Shown here piece by piece: positions 26,281 to 35,335 of a stretch of DNA of 61,549 bases; the stretch's first letter is position 1, and each line of letters begins with the position of its first letter. The position numbers and the translations under genes are program-made. The stretch comes from Flavobacteriales bacterium (lineage in GTDB: Bacteria > Bacteroidota > Bacteroidia > Flavobacteriales_F > PHOS-HE28): positions 1 to 61,549 of the forward strand of contig JADJXF010000028.1 of assembly GCA_016715995.1 (NCBI GenBank), read 5' to 3'. The notes under the pieces are model-generated. The model was not told the DNA's origin. It did no database searches and saw nothing but the letters and a program-made list of their open reading frames with translations.

Positions 26281-28926
26281 CTAATCCGCCAGCGTCCGCT
26301 TCACTTCTTCGATGACGAAGGCTTCGACGTTGTCGCCGACCTTGATGTCGTTGAAGTTCTTGATCGAGAGGCCGCACTCGTAGCCGTGCGTCACCTCCTT
26401 CACATCGTCCTTGAAGCGCTTGAGCTCGATGAGGTCGCCGGTGTACACCACGATGCCATCACGGATAAGGCGCACCCTGTTCTTGCGTTCGATCTTGCCA
26501 TCGAGCACGTAGCAGCCCGCCACGGTGCCCACCTTGCTGATCTTGAAGGTCTCGCGCACCTCGGCTGTGCCAACCACCTTCTCCACCTCCTTGGGGGCGA
26601 GCATGCCCTCCATGGCCTGCTTGATCTCCTCGATGGCATTGTAGATGATGGAGTAGAGGCGGATGTCGATCTCCTCGGCCTCGGCCAGCTTGCGCGCGCC
26701 CGGCGTTGGGCGCACTTGGAAGCCGACGATGATGGCATTGGATGCGGTGGCGAGCAGCACATCGCTCTCGGCGATGGGGCCCACGGCCTTGTGGATCACG
26801 CTCACCTTGATCTGCTCAGTGCTGAGCTTCAGCAATGAATCGGTGAGCGCCTCCACGGAGCCGTCCACATCACCCTTGACGATGAGGTTGAGCTCGCGGA
26901 AGTCCCCGATGGCTAGACGACGGCCGATCTCGTCGAGCGTGATGTGCTTATGCGTGCGGATGCCCTGCTCGCGCTGTAGTTGCTGGCGCCGCGTGGCGAT
27001 GGTACGGGCGTCGCGTTCATCCTCGAATACCTGGAAGGTGTCGCCAGCATTGGGCGCGCCATCGAGGCCGAGGATGGAGACGGGTGTGGAGGGCGGGGCC
27101 TCATTCACCTGCTGCCCGCGCTCGTTGAACATGTTTCGCACGCGGCCGCTGAACTGGCCGGCGAGAAGGATGTCGCCCTTCCGGAGGGTGCCGGCGTCGA
27201 CGAGCAGGGTGGTCACGTAGCCGCGGCCCTGCTCCAGAGTGCTCTCCACCACCACGCCGTGCGCGCGCTTGCCGGGGTCGGCCTTCAGATCGAGGATCTC
27301 GGCCTCCAGCAGCACCTTCTCCAGCAGCTGCTCGATGCCGGTTCCCTTCTTGGCGCTAATCTCCTGGGTCTGGAACTTGCCGCCCCACTCCTCGACCAGG
27401 ATATTCATCTGCGAGAGCTCCTCGCGAATCTTGTCCGCATTGGCGCCGTGCTTGTCGATCTTGTTGAAGGCGAAGACCATGGGCACGCCTGCTGCCTGCG
27501 CATGGTTGATGGCCTCGCGCGTCTGCGGCATCACACTGTCGTCGGCGGCGACGACGATGATGGCGATGTCGGTGATCTGCGCTCCGCGCGCGCGCATTGC
27601 GGTGAATGCCTCGTGGCCCGGCGTGTCGAGGAAGGTGATGTGCTTGCCATTCTTCAGCGCCACGCTGTACGCGCCGATGTGCTGGGTGATGCCACCGGCC
27701 TCGCCGGCCACCACGTTGGCGCTGCGCACGTAGTCGAGCAGGGAGGTCTTGCCGTGGTCCACGTGACCCATGACGGTGACGATGGGCGGGCGGGCAGTCA
27801 GCCGATCGGGGTCGTTAGGCTCCTCTTGCAGGTCCTGCTGCACGTCGGCGCCGACGAACTCCACCTTGAAGCCATACTCCTCCGCGATGACGGAGAGGGT
27901 CTCGGCATCGAGGCGCTGGTTGATGCTCACCATCATGCCGAGTGCGAAACAGGCCTTGATGATGTCAGTGACCGGCACGCTCATCATGCTGGCCAACTCG
28001 CTGGCGGTGACGAACTCGGTGACCTTGAGGGTCTGACCGGCAAGCTCGCGCGCGGCCTGCTCTTCTTCAAAGCGTTGGGAACGCTGGTCGCGCTTCTCGC
28101 GGCGGATCTTGGCGCCACGGCTCTTGCCGCCGGTGAGGCGCGCGAGTGTTTCGCTCACCTTGCGCTTCACGGCGTTCTCGTCCAGTTCGCCTGGGCGGCC
28201 GGTGGGCGCGTTGCGCTGCTCGGCCTGCACGGCGCGATCGACATTCACGGGACCTGGCTTCACCAGACGCTTCCGCTTGCCGCGCTCGTTGTCTGCCTTG
28301 TCCGCGGGCTTGCGCTCCTTCTCCACGGGCAGCTCGATCTTGCCCATCTGTTTCACTCCAGCCAGTTTCTGCACGTTCACCCGGATGGTCTCGGGTTCGG
28401 GCGGCGTTTCTGGCGCAGCTGATACTTGCGGCGCCGGGGCCTCAGCAGGCGCTTCCGCTGCGGGCTCGGCCTTCGTGCTCTTCTTCGTCTTCTTCGGCGT
28501 TTCAAGGTCGATTCTGCCAACGGCTTTCAGGCCGGCGGCCTTCTCCACCTTGGCCTTGATCACCTCGGGCTCGGCGGCGGCGGCCGGCTTCACTGTTTCA
28601 GCGGCCGGCGGCACGTTGTGGATGAGCACCTCCGGCTCCTCCTTCACCTTGGGCTTGATGTCGGCCTTCGCCGCTCCAGCGGTCAGCGTGATGGTCTCGC
28701 GCTCCTGGCGCTGCTGAACCACCTGCTGGCTCTTGGCCTTGATCTCCTTGTCGGTTCCGAAATGCGCGGAGAGCAGCGCGTACATCGCCCCATCAATCTT
28801 GGCGTTGGGGTTGCTCTCCACCTTGTGGCCGTTCTTCTCCAGGAACTCCACGACGGTATGGAGTCCGAGGTTGAACTCCCGGGTCACCTTGCTCAGTCGT
28901 ATGCTCTTCTCCGTCGCTTCGCTCAT
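26281..28926 (-). CDS. infB: Translation initiation factor IF-2
   Basis: IF-2 is the GTPase that places initiator tRNA on the small ribosomal subunit. The 881-residue protein has an N-terminal IF2_N helix (RLSKVTREFNLGLHTVVEFL), a long low-complexity Ala/Pro/Lys/Glu linker (about residues 80-270), a second IF2_N segment, and the G domain. The G domain has GHVDHGKTSL (about residue 386), FLDTPGHEAFTAMRARG and FNKIDKHGANADK. Domains II-IV end at VKRTLAD. It follows nusA by 47 bp in the rimP-nusA-infB order found in most bacteria. Confidence 0.98.
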   Translation of the reverse strand: MSEATEKSIRLSKVTREFNLGLHTVVEFLEKNGHKVESNPNAKIDGAMYALLSAHFGTDKEIKAKSQQVVQQRQERETITLTAGAAKADIKPKVKEEPEVLIHNVPPAAETVKPAAAAEPEVIKAKVEKAAGLKAVGRIDLETPKKTKKSTKAEPAAEAPAEAPAPQVSAAPETPPEPETIRVNVQKLAGVKQMGKIELPVEKERKPADKADNERGKRKRLVKPGPVNVDRAVQAEQRNAPTGRPGELDENAVKRKVSETLARLTGGKSRGAKIRREKRDQRSQRFEEEQAARELAGQTLKVTEFVTASELASMMSVPVTDIIKACFALGMMVSINQRLDAETLSVIAEEYGFKVEFVGADVQQDLQEEPNDPDRLTARPPIVTVMGHVDHGKTSLLDYVRSANVVAGEAGGITQHIGAYSVALKNGKHITFLDTPGHEAFTAMRARGAQITDIAIIVVAADDSVMPQTREAINHAQAAGVPMVFAFNKIDKHGANADKIREELSQMNILVEEWGGKFQTQEISAKKGTGIEQLLEKVLLEAEILDLKADPGKRAHGVVVESTLEQGRGYVTTLLVDAGTLRKGDILLAGQFSGRVRNMFNERGQQVNEAPPSTPVSILGLDGAPNAGDTFQVFEDERDARTIATRRQQLQREQGIRTHKHITLDEIGRRLAIGDFRELNLIVKGDVDGSVEALTDSLLKLSTEQIKVSVIHKAVGPIAESDVLLATASNAIIVGFQVRPTPGARKLAEAEEIDIRLYSIIYNAIEEIKQAMEGMLAPKEVEKVVGTAEVRETFKISKVGTVAGCYVLDGKIERKNRVRLIRDGIVVYTGDLIELKRFKDDVKEVTHGYECGLSIKNFNDIKVGDNVEAFVIEEVKRTLAD

Positions 28927-28973
28927 GGTTCGTTGTTGGGGCCGGCGGTGCTCAGGCCCGATCGGTCAATTCA

Positions 28974-30212
28974 TCAGGCCTCGAGTTCGGTCTTCAGGAT
29001 CCGCAGCACCTCGTTGATCGTCTCCTCCTCCAGGTCGGTGCGCTTCACCAGCTCATCGGCCGGGATGTCCAGCACGCTGCGGGCAGTGTCGCACCCGATG
29101 TTCTTCAGCTCGGTGATGATCCATTCGTCAATCTCGTCGGCGAAATCATCGAGCGCCACGTCGTCGGTCACCTCGTCGGTATCGCGGTACACGTCGATGT
29201 CATAACCCGTGAGGCGCCCGGCCAGCTTGATGTTGTGCCCGCCCTTGCCGATGGCGAGCGCCACCTGGTCGGGTTTCATGTACACCTCGGCGCGCTTGCG
29301 CTCGGTATCGAGCTTGATGTTGCCGATCTTGGCGGGGCTCAGCGCGCGCTGGATCAGCAGTTGCTCGTTGGCGGTCCAGTTGATCACATCGATGTTCTCG
29401 TTGCGCAACTCGCGCACGATGCCGTGGATGCGGCTGCCCTTCATGCCCACGCAGGCGCCCACTGGGTCGATGCGGTCGTCGTAGCTCTCCACGGCCACCT
29501 TGGCACGCTCGCCTGGTTCGCGCACGATGCGCTTGATGGTGATGAGGCCGTCGGCCACCTCGGGCACTTCCTGTTCGAACAGCTTGGCCAGGAACTCCGG
29601 CGCGGTGCGGCTCAGGATCACCTTGGGGCTGTTGTTGATCATCTCCACTTTCCACACCACGGCACGCACGGTATCTCCCTTCTTGAAGAAGTCCACCTTG
29701 ATCTGCTGGTCCTTGGGCATGATCAGCTCGTTGCCCTCGTCGTCGATGATGAGGGTCTCGCGCTTCCACACCTGGTACACCTCGCCGGTGATGATCTCTC
29801 CCACCCGCTCCTTGTACTTGCTGTACAGGTGATCCTTCTCCATCTCCATGATGCGGCCCTGGAGGTTCTGCTTCAGTGCGAGGATGTTGCGGCGTCCGAA
29901 GTCCTCGATCTTCACCTCTTGGCTCACTTCCTCGCCCACCTCGAAGTCGGGGTCGATCTTGCGCGCCTCGGTCAGCTCGATGTCGAGGTTGTCGTCCTCG
30001 CTGAAACCGTCCTCCACGATCACGCGGTTGAGCCAAACCTCCAGATCGCCCTTGTCGGGGTTAATGATGATGTCCACCTTGGCCTCTTCGCCGAAGCGCT
30101 TCTTCACCACGCTGCGGAAGACATCCTCCATGATGCCCATCATGGTGACGCGATCGATGTTCTTGATGTCCTTGAACTCTCCGAAGGACTCGATGAGGTT
30201 GACGGTGGCCAT
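28974..30212 (-). CDS. nusA: Transcription termination/antitermination factor NusA
   Basis: NusA binds RNA polymerase and nascent RNA and modulates pausing, termination and antitermination. The 412-residue protein has the N-terminal RNAP-binding domain (to about residue 125), an S1 domain (EIITGEVYQVWKRETLIID), and two KH domains (VGACVGMKGSRIHGIVREL; ALAIGKGGHNIKLAGRLTGY). It lacks the acidic C-terminal repeats of the E. coli protein, as is normal outside the gammaproteobacteria. It lies between rimP and infB with gaps of 8 and 47 bp. The operon leader contains a strong terminator-like hairpin that NusA could act on. Confidence 0.98.
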   Translation of the reverse strand: MATVNLIESFGEFKDIKNIDRVTMMGIMEDVFRSVVKKRFGEEAKVDIIINPDKGDLEVWLNRVIVEDGFSEDDNLDIELTEARKIDPDFEVGEEVSQEVKIEDFGRRNILALKQNLQGRIMEMEKDHLYSKYKERVGEIITGEVYQVWKRETLIIDDEGNELIMPKDQQIKVDFFKKGDTVRAVVWKVEMINNSPKVILSRTAPEFLAKLFEQEVPEVADGLITIKRIVREPGERAKVAVESYDDRIDPVGACVGMKGSRIHGIVRELRNENIDVINWTANEQLLIQRALSPAKIGNIKLDTERKRAEVYMKPDQVALAIGKGGHNIKLAGRLTGYDIDVYRDTDEVTDDVALDDFADEIDEWIITELKNIGCDTARSVLDIPADELVKRTDLEEETINEVLRILKTELEA

Positions 30213-30220
30213 GGCCCGAT

Positions 30221-30685
30221 TCAGTTGAACGTGATGGTTGCTTTGGTGCTCTTGATGTCGGCGAGGGCCACCGTGGTGACTTCCTCGTCCAGTTTCGGTA
30301 GTCGGCCCTTCACCTTGGAAGGGTGCTGGATGCGCAGGCCTAATGTGGCGCCATTCATCGCTTCGAGTTGGCCGTGCAGCGCGCGGCCATCGGTGAGGGT
30401 GATATCGACGATGCGGCCCACGTGCTTGTGATACTGGCGCATCACCTTGAAGGGGCGGCCCATGCCCGGACTGCTGAACTGCATCTCGAAATCGTCGGCC
30501 TCCGCACCCATGTCCTCGCGCACAGCCTTGTTCAGGGCCGCTAGTTGGCTAAGGTTGATGGAGCGGTCGTCGTCCACCTCCACCACCAGCTTATTGCCCG
30601 GGCGCAGCTCAACATCCACCAGGAAATGCGTGGTGCCTTCCAGGTGCCGTTCGACGATCTGTTTCACGTGCGCTTCGGTGATCAT
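30221..30685 (-). CDS. rimP: Ribosome maturation factor RimP
   Basis: RimP assists assembly of the 30S subunit. The 154-residue protein starts at MITEAHVKQIVERHLEG; the longer in-frame extension back to 30790 would read through the leader hairpin. Family text includes LVDVELRPGNKLVVEVDDDR, MQFSSPGMGRPFKVMRQY (the conserved SPG-L/M-RP motif) and GRIVDITLTDGRALHG. It is the first gene of the rimP-nusA-infB operon, 8 bp before nusA. Confidence 0.96.
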   Translation of the reverse strand: MITEAHVKQIVERHLEGTTHFLVDVELRPGNKLVVEVDDDRSINLSQLAALNKAVREDMGAEADDFEMQFSSPGMGRPFKVMRQYHKHVGRIVDITLTDGRALHGQLEAMNGATLGLRIQHPSKVKGRLPKLDEEVTTVALADIKSTKATITFN

Positions 30686-30713
30686 AACCTCCTTGCCCTC
30701 AATTGGATGGAAC

Positions 30714-30737
30714 AAAAAAGAGGGGCGGTCCCCTCTT
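30714..30737 (-). terminator. Terminator-like hairpin in the rimP-nusA-infB leader (possible attenuator)
   Basis: On the minus strand AAGAGGGG, loop ACCG and CCCCTCTT form a perfect 8-bp stem followed by a run of T (six A on the plus strand at 30714-30719). It lies 29 bp before the rimP ATG. It also lies downstream of a candidate -7 element at 30761-30768, so it could act inside the operon's own leader. It may equally end transcripts of the MORN-repeat gene upstream. Confidence 0.75.
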
Positions 30738-30760
30738 CCTCTTCCGCCGACTTTCGGGTG

Positions 30761-30768
30761 CGAATGTA
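30761..30768 (-). promoter_or_regulatory. Candidate -7 element TACATTCG for rimP-nusA-infB
   Basis: The minus strand reads TACATTCG (TAnnTTCG, one change from consensus), 76 bp before the rimP ATG. It falls between the stop of the MORN-repeat gene (30809) and the leader hairpin. No clear -33 was seen. Confidence 0.4.
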
Positions 30769-30808
30769 GGGCTTGATGGCTAAAGCCCATTCATCGACAA
30801 AGCCTCTT

Positions 30809-32458
30809 CTACCTCCTCCCGCCTGGCACTCCTCCACCCTTGGGCGCTTGCGGCGCGCTAGGCGCCGTCGCCTTCTTCACCTGGCCATCCTCATACTCCA
30901 CCGTCCGCGTGGGCTTTCCGTTGCGGTCATAAGCGGTCATGGTGCCGTGCAGGCGGCCGTTGCGGTAATTCATCTCCTGCACCACACGGCCGCGCTGGTC
31001 GTAAACCTTGCAGTTGCCGTGCGGGTCGCCGTTGAGGAGCTCCTGCTCGCGCATCTTCACCCCGGCATCGTCGAAGTAGATCCACTTGCCCGTGGGTGTG
31101 CCATTGCTGAAGAGTCCTTCGCTGATGGGCGTACCATTGATGCTGTACGTAATCCAGCGCCCGCTCTTCCTGCCTTGGTCGTAGCTGCCCTCTTCACGCA
31201 CCCTCCCGCCGGGGATCTTGCCTTCTCCGGGATCGAAGTAGAGCTTCCACGCGCCGTGTTTCAGGTCGTCTTTGTACCAGCCCTCATAGTCGGGGCTGCC
31301 ATCGGGGAAGAAGCCTTTCCATAGGCCATCCATGCGGCCTTGTTTGAAGGCGCCTTCGGTCTTCAGCTTGCCGTTCTCGAACCAGCTCTGCCAAATACCT
31401 TCTTCCTTGCCATTGACATAAGGGCCTTCCTGGAGCTTCTGTCCCTTCTCGAAGCGCGTGGTCCAGGTGCCGGTCTTCACGCCATCGGCGAAGGCGCCTT
31501 TCTTCCAGAGCTGGCCGTCCTCGTAGTAGTACACCCATTCGCCCTGCTCCTTGTCTGCATTGAATGAACCGGTGCTCTGCAGTTGACCATTCGGGTGCCA
31601 GTGCTTCCACACGCCATCGCGCAGTCCCTCCTTGAACGGGCCGCTCATGTCGGATTTGCCGTTTGCGCCGAACCAGGTCCACAAGCTGTCCTTGAGGTCG
31701 TTCTTGTGCCAGCCGGTCACGTCAGTTGAACCATCAGCGCGATAAACGGAGTAGGCGCCTTGGAGCTTGCCTGCCATGTAGGCTGCTTCCTTCTCGGTCT
31801 TGCCGTTGCTGCCCACGAACTTCCACAGGCCGTTGCGAAGGCCGCCGGTGCATGGTCCTTGCGATCTGATGTTGCCCGCAGGCCAATACTCGGTCTGCTC
31901 GCCATCCGGAACGCCCGCGCGGTAGTGCTTCAACTCGCTCAACGTGCCACTGGGGAAATAGGCGCGCACGAAGCCATCGCCTTGGGTCACGGTCTGTTGC
32001 CCGTCGCGGTCCCACGCCTCGATCACCACCGCGATGCCGTTGCTCCAGCGCTCCTTCAGCATCGGCCTGCCGTCCGGGTAGTAGTAGTCCCATGGGCCAT
32101 CCTTCACGCCCTTCATGTAGGCGCCGCGCTCCATCATCTGGCCGCTGGCATAGAAGCTCGTGATCGTGCTATCCTGCGCACCGCGCCGCATGAAGCCATC
32201 GTGCTGCAGCTGCTGACTGCCGGGGTAATAGATGCGAACGCGGCCGTCGCGCTCACCGTTCCTGAACTCGCTGTGCTCGATGAGCCGACCGTCACGGTCG
32301 TAGAACTTCCATTCGTTCCACTCGCGGCCATTCACCATCAGGCCCTCGCTCTTCTTGATGGTCTGCTTGGCGTCCCAGTAGTCCACGAAGGGCTCGGCGC
32401 CTTGCGCGAAGGCGGCCAGAGCGAAATGGGTGAAAAGGAGAAAATGCAAGAGGCGCAT
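30809..32458 (-). CDS. Secreted MORN/YwqK-type repeat protein
   Basis: The 549-residue protein has a signal peptide (MRLLHFLLFTHFALAAFAQG). About twenty tandem repeats of roughly 22-24 residues follow, of the form G-x-W-x-Y-(Y/F)-x-x-D/N-G-x-x-x-x-x-G-x-(Y/F)-x-x-G. Examples are GPWDYYYPDGRPM, GVWKHWHPNGQLQSTGSF and GLWKGFFPDGSPDYEGWY. Such repeats (MORN_2, annotated in places as YwqK-family) form extended beta-ribbons of unknown role in Bacteroidota, usually at the envelope. The C-terminus is a low-complexity Pro/Gly tail. A TAnnTTCG box lies only four bases before the ATG at 32458, so the mRNA could be nearly leaderless. Confidence 0.8.
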   Translation of the reverse strand: MRLLHFLLFTHFALAAFAQGAEPFVDYWDAKQTIKKSEGLMVNGREWNEWKFYDRDGRLIEHSEFRNGERDGRVRIYYPGSQQLQHDGFMRRGAQDSTITSFYASGQMMERGAYMKGVKDGPWDYYYPDGRPMLKERWSNGIAVVIEAWDRDGQQTVTQGDGFVRAYFPSGTLSELKHYRAGVPDGEQTEYWPAGNIRSQGPCTGGLRNGLWKFVGSNGKTEKEAAYMAGKLQGAYSVYRADGSTDVTGWHKNDLKDSLWTWFGANGKSDMSGPFKEGLRDGVWKHWHPNGQLQSTGSFNADKEQGEWVYYYEDGQLWKKGAFADGVKTGTWTTRFEKGQKLQEGPYVNGKEEGIWQSWFENGKLKTEGAFKQGRMDGLWKGFFPDGSPDYEGWYKDDLKHGAWKLYFDPGEGKIPGGRVREEGSYDQGRKSGRWITYSINGTPISEGLFSNGTPTGKWIYFDDAGVKMREQELLNGDPHGNCKVYDQRGRVVQEMNYRNGRLHGTMTAYDRNGKPTRTVEYEDGQVKKATAPSAPQAPKGGGVPGGRR

Positions 32459-32462
32459 GGGG

Positions 32463-32470
32463 CGAAGGTA
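32463..32470 (-). promoter_or_regulatory. Candidate -7 element TACCTTCG immediately before the MORN-repeat gene
   Basis: The minus strand reads TACCTTCG, then CCCC and the ATG at 32458. If used, the transcript would start at or next to the start codon. Confidence 0.35.
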
Positions 32471-32612
32471 TCCGGGTGCCGAAGAGGGTATCGCGGCGTA
32501 GGCCGCCAACTTCCCACAACGCACGGCTGACGGCAACCGTGCGCGATGTTCTGGACGGAAGCTCTGTCCGCTCTTCTACCTTGCGCCTCCCCGCATTGGC
32601 GGGACGAAACTC

Positions 32613-34550
32613 ATGCGGAACAAGGGAATCGTACTGGGCTTTTCCTCAGCCTTGGTGCTGCTGCTCTCCGCATGGGATTTCGTTGCACGTCCTGTGGCTG
32701 GTCCGCACGGGCGATTGGAACTTGCCTTCCTCCGCAGCGCCGACAGCCTTCCGGTGATCATCGGTACTTACTTCACCACAGCGGGACGCTGCGCGGGCTG
32801 CCATGGCCACGATTTCCTGGGTCAGGCCAGCATCGATGCGCAAGGCCGGGACGTTAATGTGGTGGACGACTGGCGCAGCACTATGATGGCGAATAGCGCG
32901 CGCGATCCGTTCTTTCGCGCCAAGGTGCGGCACGAGTCACTGGTGAACCCCGCGCATGCTGATGCGCTACAGAACAAGTGCATGGGCTGCCATGCGCCGC
33001 AGGGCATGCACGAGGAGCGCCTCTTAGGTCACGACCCCTTCACGCTCGCCCACCTCGACACGAGCCGATTGGGCATGGATGGCGTGAGCTGCCTGAGTTG
33101 TCATATGCAAAGCGAGGCCACCGCGGGCAGTTTCTTCAGCGGCGAACTGGAGTTCGACTCGGCGCGCGTTTACGGCCCGTACAGCGATGATCAGATCAAC
33201 CCGGCCATCATGGAGTTCTTCGTGCGCTACACGCCGGGCTTCGGCAGCCACATCGTGAACAGCAAGGTGTGCGCGGGCTGCCACACGCTGATCACCGAGA
33301 CCGCTGACCTCGACGGCAACCTCACCGGCGATGAGTTCGTGGAACAGGCTACTTATCACGAATGGCTCAACAGCGTTTACAGCGCCAACGGCACGCAGTG
33401 CAACACCTGCCACATGCCGCGTATCAACGACGGCATCCTGCTCGCGGCGGAGTATCCCTTCCTTAATCCGCAGTCGCCCTTCGGGCTGCACCATCTGGTG
33501 GGCGGCAACGAGCACATGTTGCGCCTGTTGAAGCAGCACAAGGACACACTGAGCATCCCCGCCACCGACGTGCAGTTCGATAGCACGCTGGCCAGAACGC
33601 GACGCATGCTGCAAGAACACACGTTGGATGTGTCGCTTGCCCTCGTCGACCGCACGACCGACACCGCCTATTTCAGCCTGCGCTTGGATAACAAGGCAGG
33701 GCACCGTTTCCCCAGCGGCTATCCTTCGCGGAGGGCCTTCATTGAATTCGTGGTGCTCGCGGCGGAAGGTGATACCGTGTTCAAGAGCGGCATGCTGAAC
33801 GGCGAGGATGAAGTGGAAGGCCACGATTCCCCTTACGAGCCGCACCATGATGTGATCACCAGCGGCGGTCAGGTGCAGATCTACGAGCTGGTGATGGGCG
33901 ACGTGAACGGCGACGTGACCACCGTTCTCGAACGCGCCAAGGAGCCGCTGAAGGACAACCGCCTCGCCCCCGTGGGCTTCACCAGCGCGCACTTCGCGTA
34001 CGACACCACGCTAGTCGCAGGTGTTCCCGCAAGCGACCTCGACTTCAATCGCAATGCCTTCGGCGAGGAGGGAACAGGAGCTGATGTTGTGCGCTACCAT
34101 GTGCCCATCACCGGCGTGCCCGATGCGCTGCGGGCCTTCGCGCGCGTGTGGTTCCAACCCGTGCCGCCCGGCTGGAACGCTGAGATGTTCTCGCATTCGC
34201 ATCCCGACATCGATGCGTTCCGCGACATGCTCGAAGCCAGCGACCGGTTGCCATCATTGGTTGCAAGCGATTCGCTCTTCCTTGGTCCCGCTGGAATGCC
34301 GGAGCGCCCCGCTGAGCTGGTGCGCGTGCATCCTGTGCCCACGAGCGACGGCTGGGTGAGCATCAGCGCAACGGGCAGCGCGCGGATCGAGTTGCTGGGC
34401 GTGCTGGATGCGCGCGGCGCACGAGCACATGCACCTGCGCAACGCAACAGCTTCGGCCTGCGCGTGCGCCTGCCCGATGCGCGAGGCACATACTTGCTGT
34501 TGCTGCGGGTGAACGATACTGCGGTGATCAAACGCGCGCTCCGCGAATGA
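32613..34550 (+). CDS. Pentahaem cytochrome c-family protein with a T9SS-like C-terminal tail
   Basis: The 645-residue protein has an N-terminal hydrophobic export segment (LGFSSALVLLLSAWDFVA) and five CxxCH haem-binding motifs: CAGCH (about residue 60), CMGCH (about 126), CLSCH (about 167), CAGCH (about 222) and CNTCH (about 267). These lie in a c554-like N-terminal half. The C-terminal half is beta-rich. Its last 75 residues resemble a degenerate T9SS type A sorting domain: VRVHPVPTSDGWVSISATG, IELLGVLDARG, then RGTYLLLLRVND with a basic end (KRALRE). If correct, it is a haem protein displayed at the cell surface. The stop overlaps the next start (ATGA). Confidence 0.78.
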   Translation: MRNKGIVLGFSSALVLLLSAWDFVARPVAGPHGRLELAFLRSADSLPVIIGTYFTTAGRCAGCHGHDFLGQASIDAQGRDVNVVDDWRSTMMANSARDPFFRAKVRHESLVNPAHADALQNKCMGCHAPQGMHEERLLGHDPFTLAHLDTSRLGMDGVSCLSCHMQSEATAGSFFSGELEFDSARVYGPYSDDQINPAIMEFFVRYTPGFGSHIVNSKVCAGCHTLITETADLDGNLTGDEFVEQATYHEWLNSVYSANGTQCNTCHMPRINDGILLAAEYPFLNPQSPFGLHHLVGGNEHMLRLLKQHKDTLSIPATDVQFDSTLARTRRMLQEHTLDVSLALVDRTTDTAYFSLRLDNKAGHRFPSGYPSRRAFIEFVVLAAEGDTVFKSGMLNGEDEVEGHDSPYEPHHDVITSGGQVQIYELVMGDVNGDVTTVLERAKEPLKDNRLAPVGFTSAHFAYDTTLVAGVPASDLDFNRNAFGEEGTGADVVRYHVPITGVPDALRAFARVWFQPVPPGWNAEMFSHSHPDIDAFRDMLEASDRLPSLVASDSLFLGPAGMPERPAELVRVHPVPTSDGWVSISATGSARIELLGVLDARGARAHAPAQRNSFGLRVRLPDARGTYLLLLRVNDTAVIKRALRE

Positions 34551-35335
34551 GCCTCACGCTCGCCTCCATCCACATCTATCCGATCAAATCGCTCGGCGGA
34601 TTCTCCGTGCAACAGGCGCGGCTCACCGATCGCGGATTGGAGCACGACCGCCGCTGGATGCTCGTGGATGAGGAAGGCCGCTTCATCACGCAGCGCGAGT
34701 GCCCGGCCATGGCCTGCTTGCATTGCGAGGAACAGGAGGATGGATTCGGGGTTGTCGATCTCCGCTCCGGGGACCTCCTTCTCCTGCCATGGTCCTTCAA
34801 TAGCAGCGCATGGGCCACCGTGGAGGTCTGGGACGACCGCCTGCGGCTCTGCCTCACGCGGCATGAATGGAGCGTCTGGTTCTCCAAGCGCCTGGATCGC
34901 GAATTGAACCTGGTCTATATGCCGGATTCGGCCGCACGACCGATCGACAGCCGCTATGCCGAAGGCTTGACCTCGCTCAGTGATGGATATCCCTACCTAA
35001 TCGTATCGAAGGCTTCGTTGGATGACCTCAACGCGCGATTGCCTGAACCAGTCGACATGGAGCGTTTCCGCCCGAACCTGGTGATCGCTGGCGGCGCCGC
35101 TTTTCAGGAGGACAACTGGAAGGAGCTCGCAATCGGTTCGACGCGCTTCCAGTTGGTTAAACCCTGCGCGCGCTGCGTGATCACTACCACCGACCAACGA
35201 ACGGGGGAACGTGGCAAGGAACCACTGCGAACGCTGGCCAGCTACCGCAGCACGGGGAACAAGGTGCTGTTCGGGATGAATGCTGTGGCGCGTGGCGGTG
35301 ATGTGCTGCGCGTGGGCGATCTTGTCGCGCCGTGA
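34547..35335 (+). CDS. MOSC-domain protein (molybdenum-cofactor sulfurase C-terminal-like)
   Basis: The 262-residue protein combines the N-terminal beta-barrel domain (LASIHIYPIKSLGGFSVQQA, DRRWMLVDEEGRFITQRECP) and the MOSC domain. The latter has FRPNLVIAGGAAFQEDNW and the conserved cysteine region KPCARCVITTTDQRTGERG. Related proteins, such as YcbX and mARC, handle molybdenum cofactor and reduce N-hydroxylated compounds. No molybdopterin-synthesis genes lie in the window. It overlaps the cytochrome upstream (ATGA) and the transporter downstream (GTGA), so four genes appear translationally coupled. Confidence 0.88.
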   Translation: MSLTLASIHIYPIKSLGGFSVQQARLTDRGLEHDRRWMLVDEEGRFITQRECPAMACLHCEEQEDGFGVVDLRSGDLLLLPWSFNSSAWATVEVWDDRLRLCLTRHEWSVWFSKRLDRELNLVYMPDSAARPIDSRYAEGLTSLSDGYPYLIVSKASLDDLNARLPEPVDMERFRPNLVIAGGAAFQEDNWKELAIGSTRFQLVKPCARCVITTTDQRTGERGKEPLRTLASYRSTGNKVLFGMNAVARGGDVLRVGDLVAP

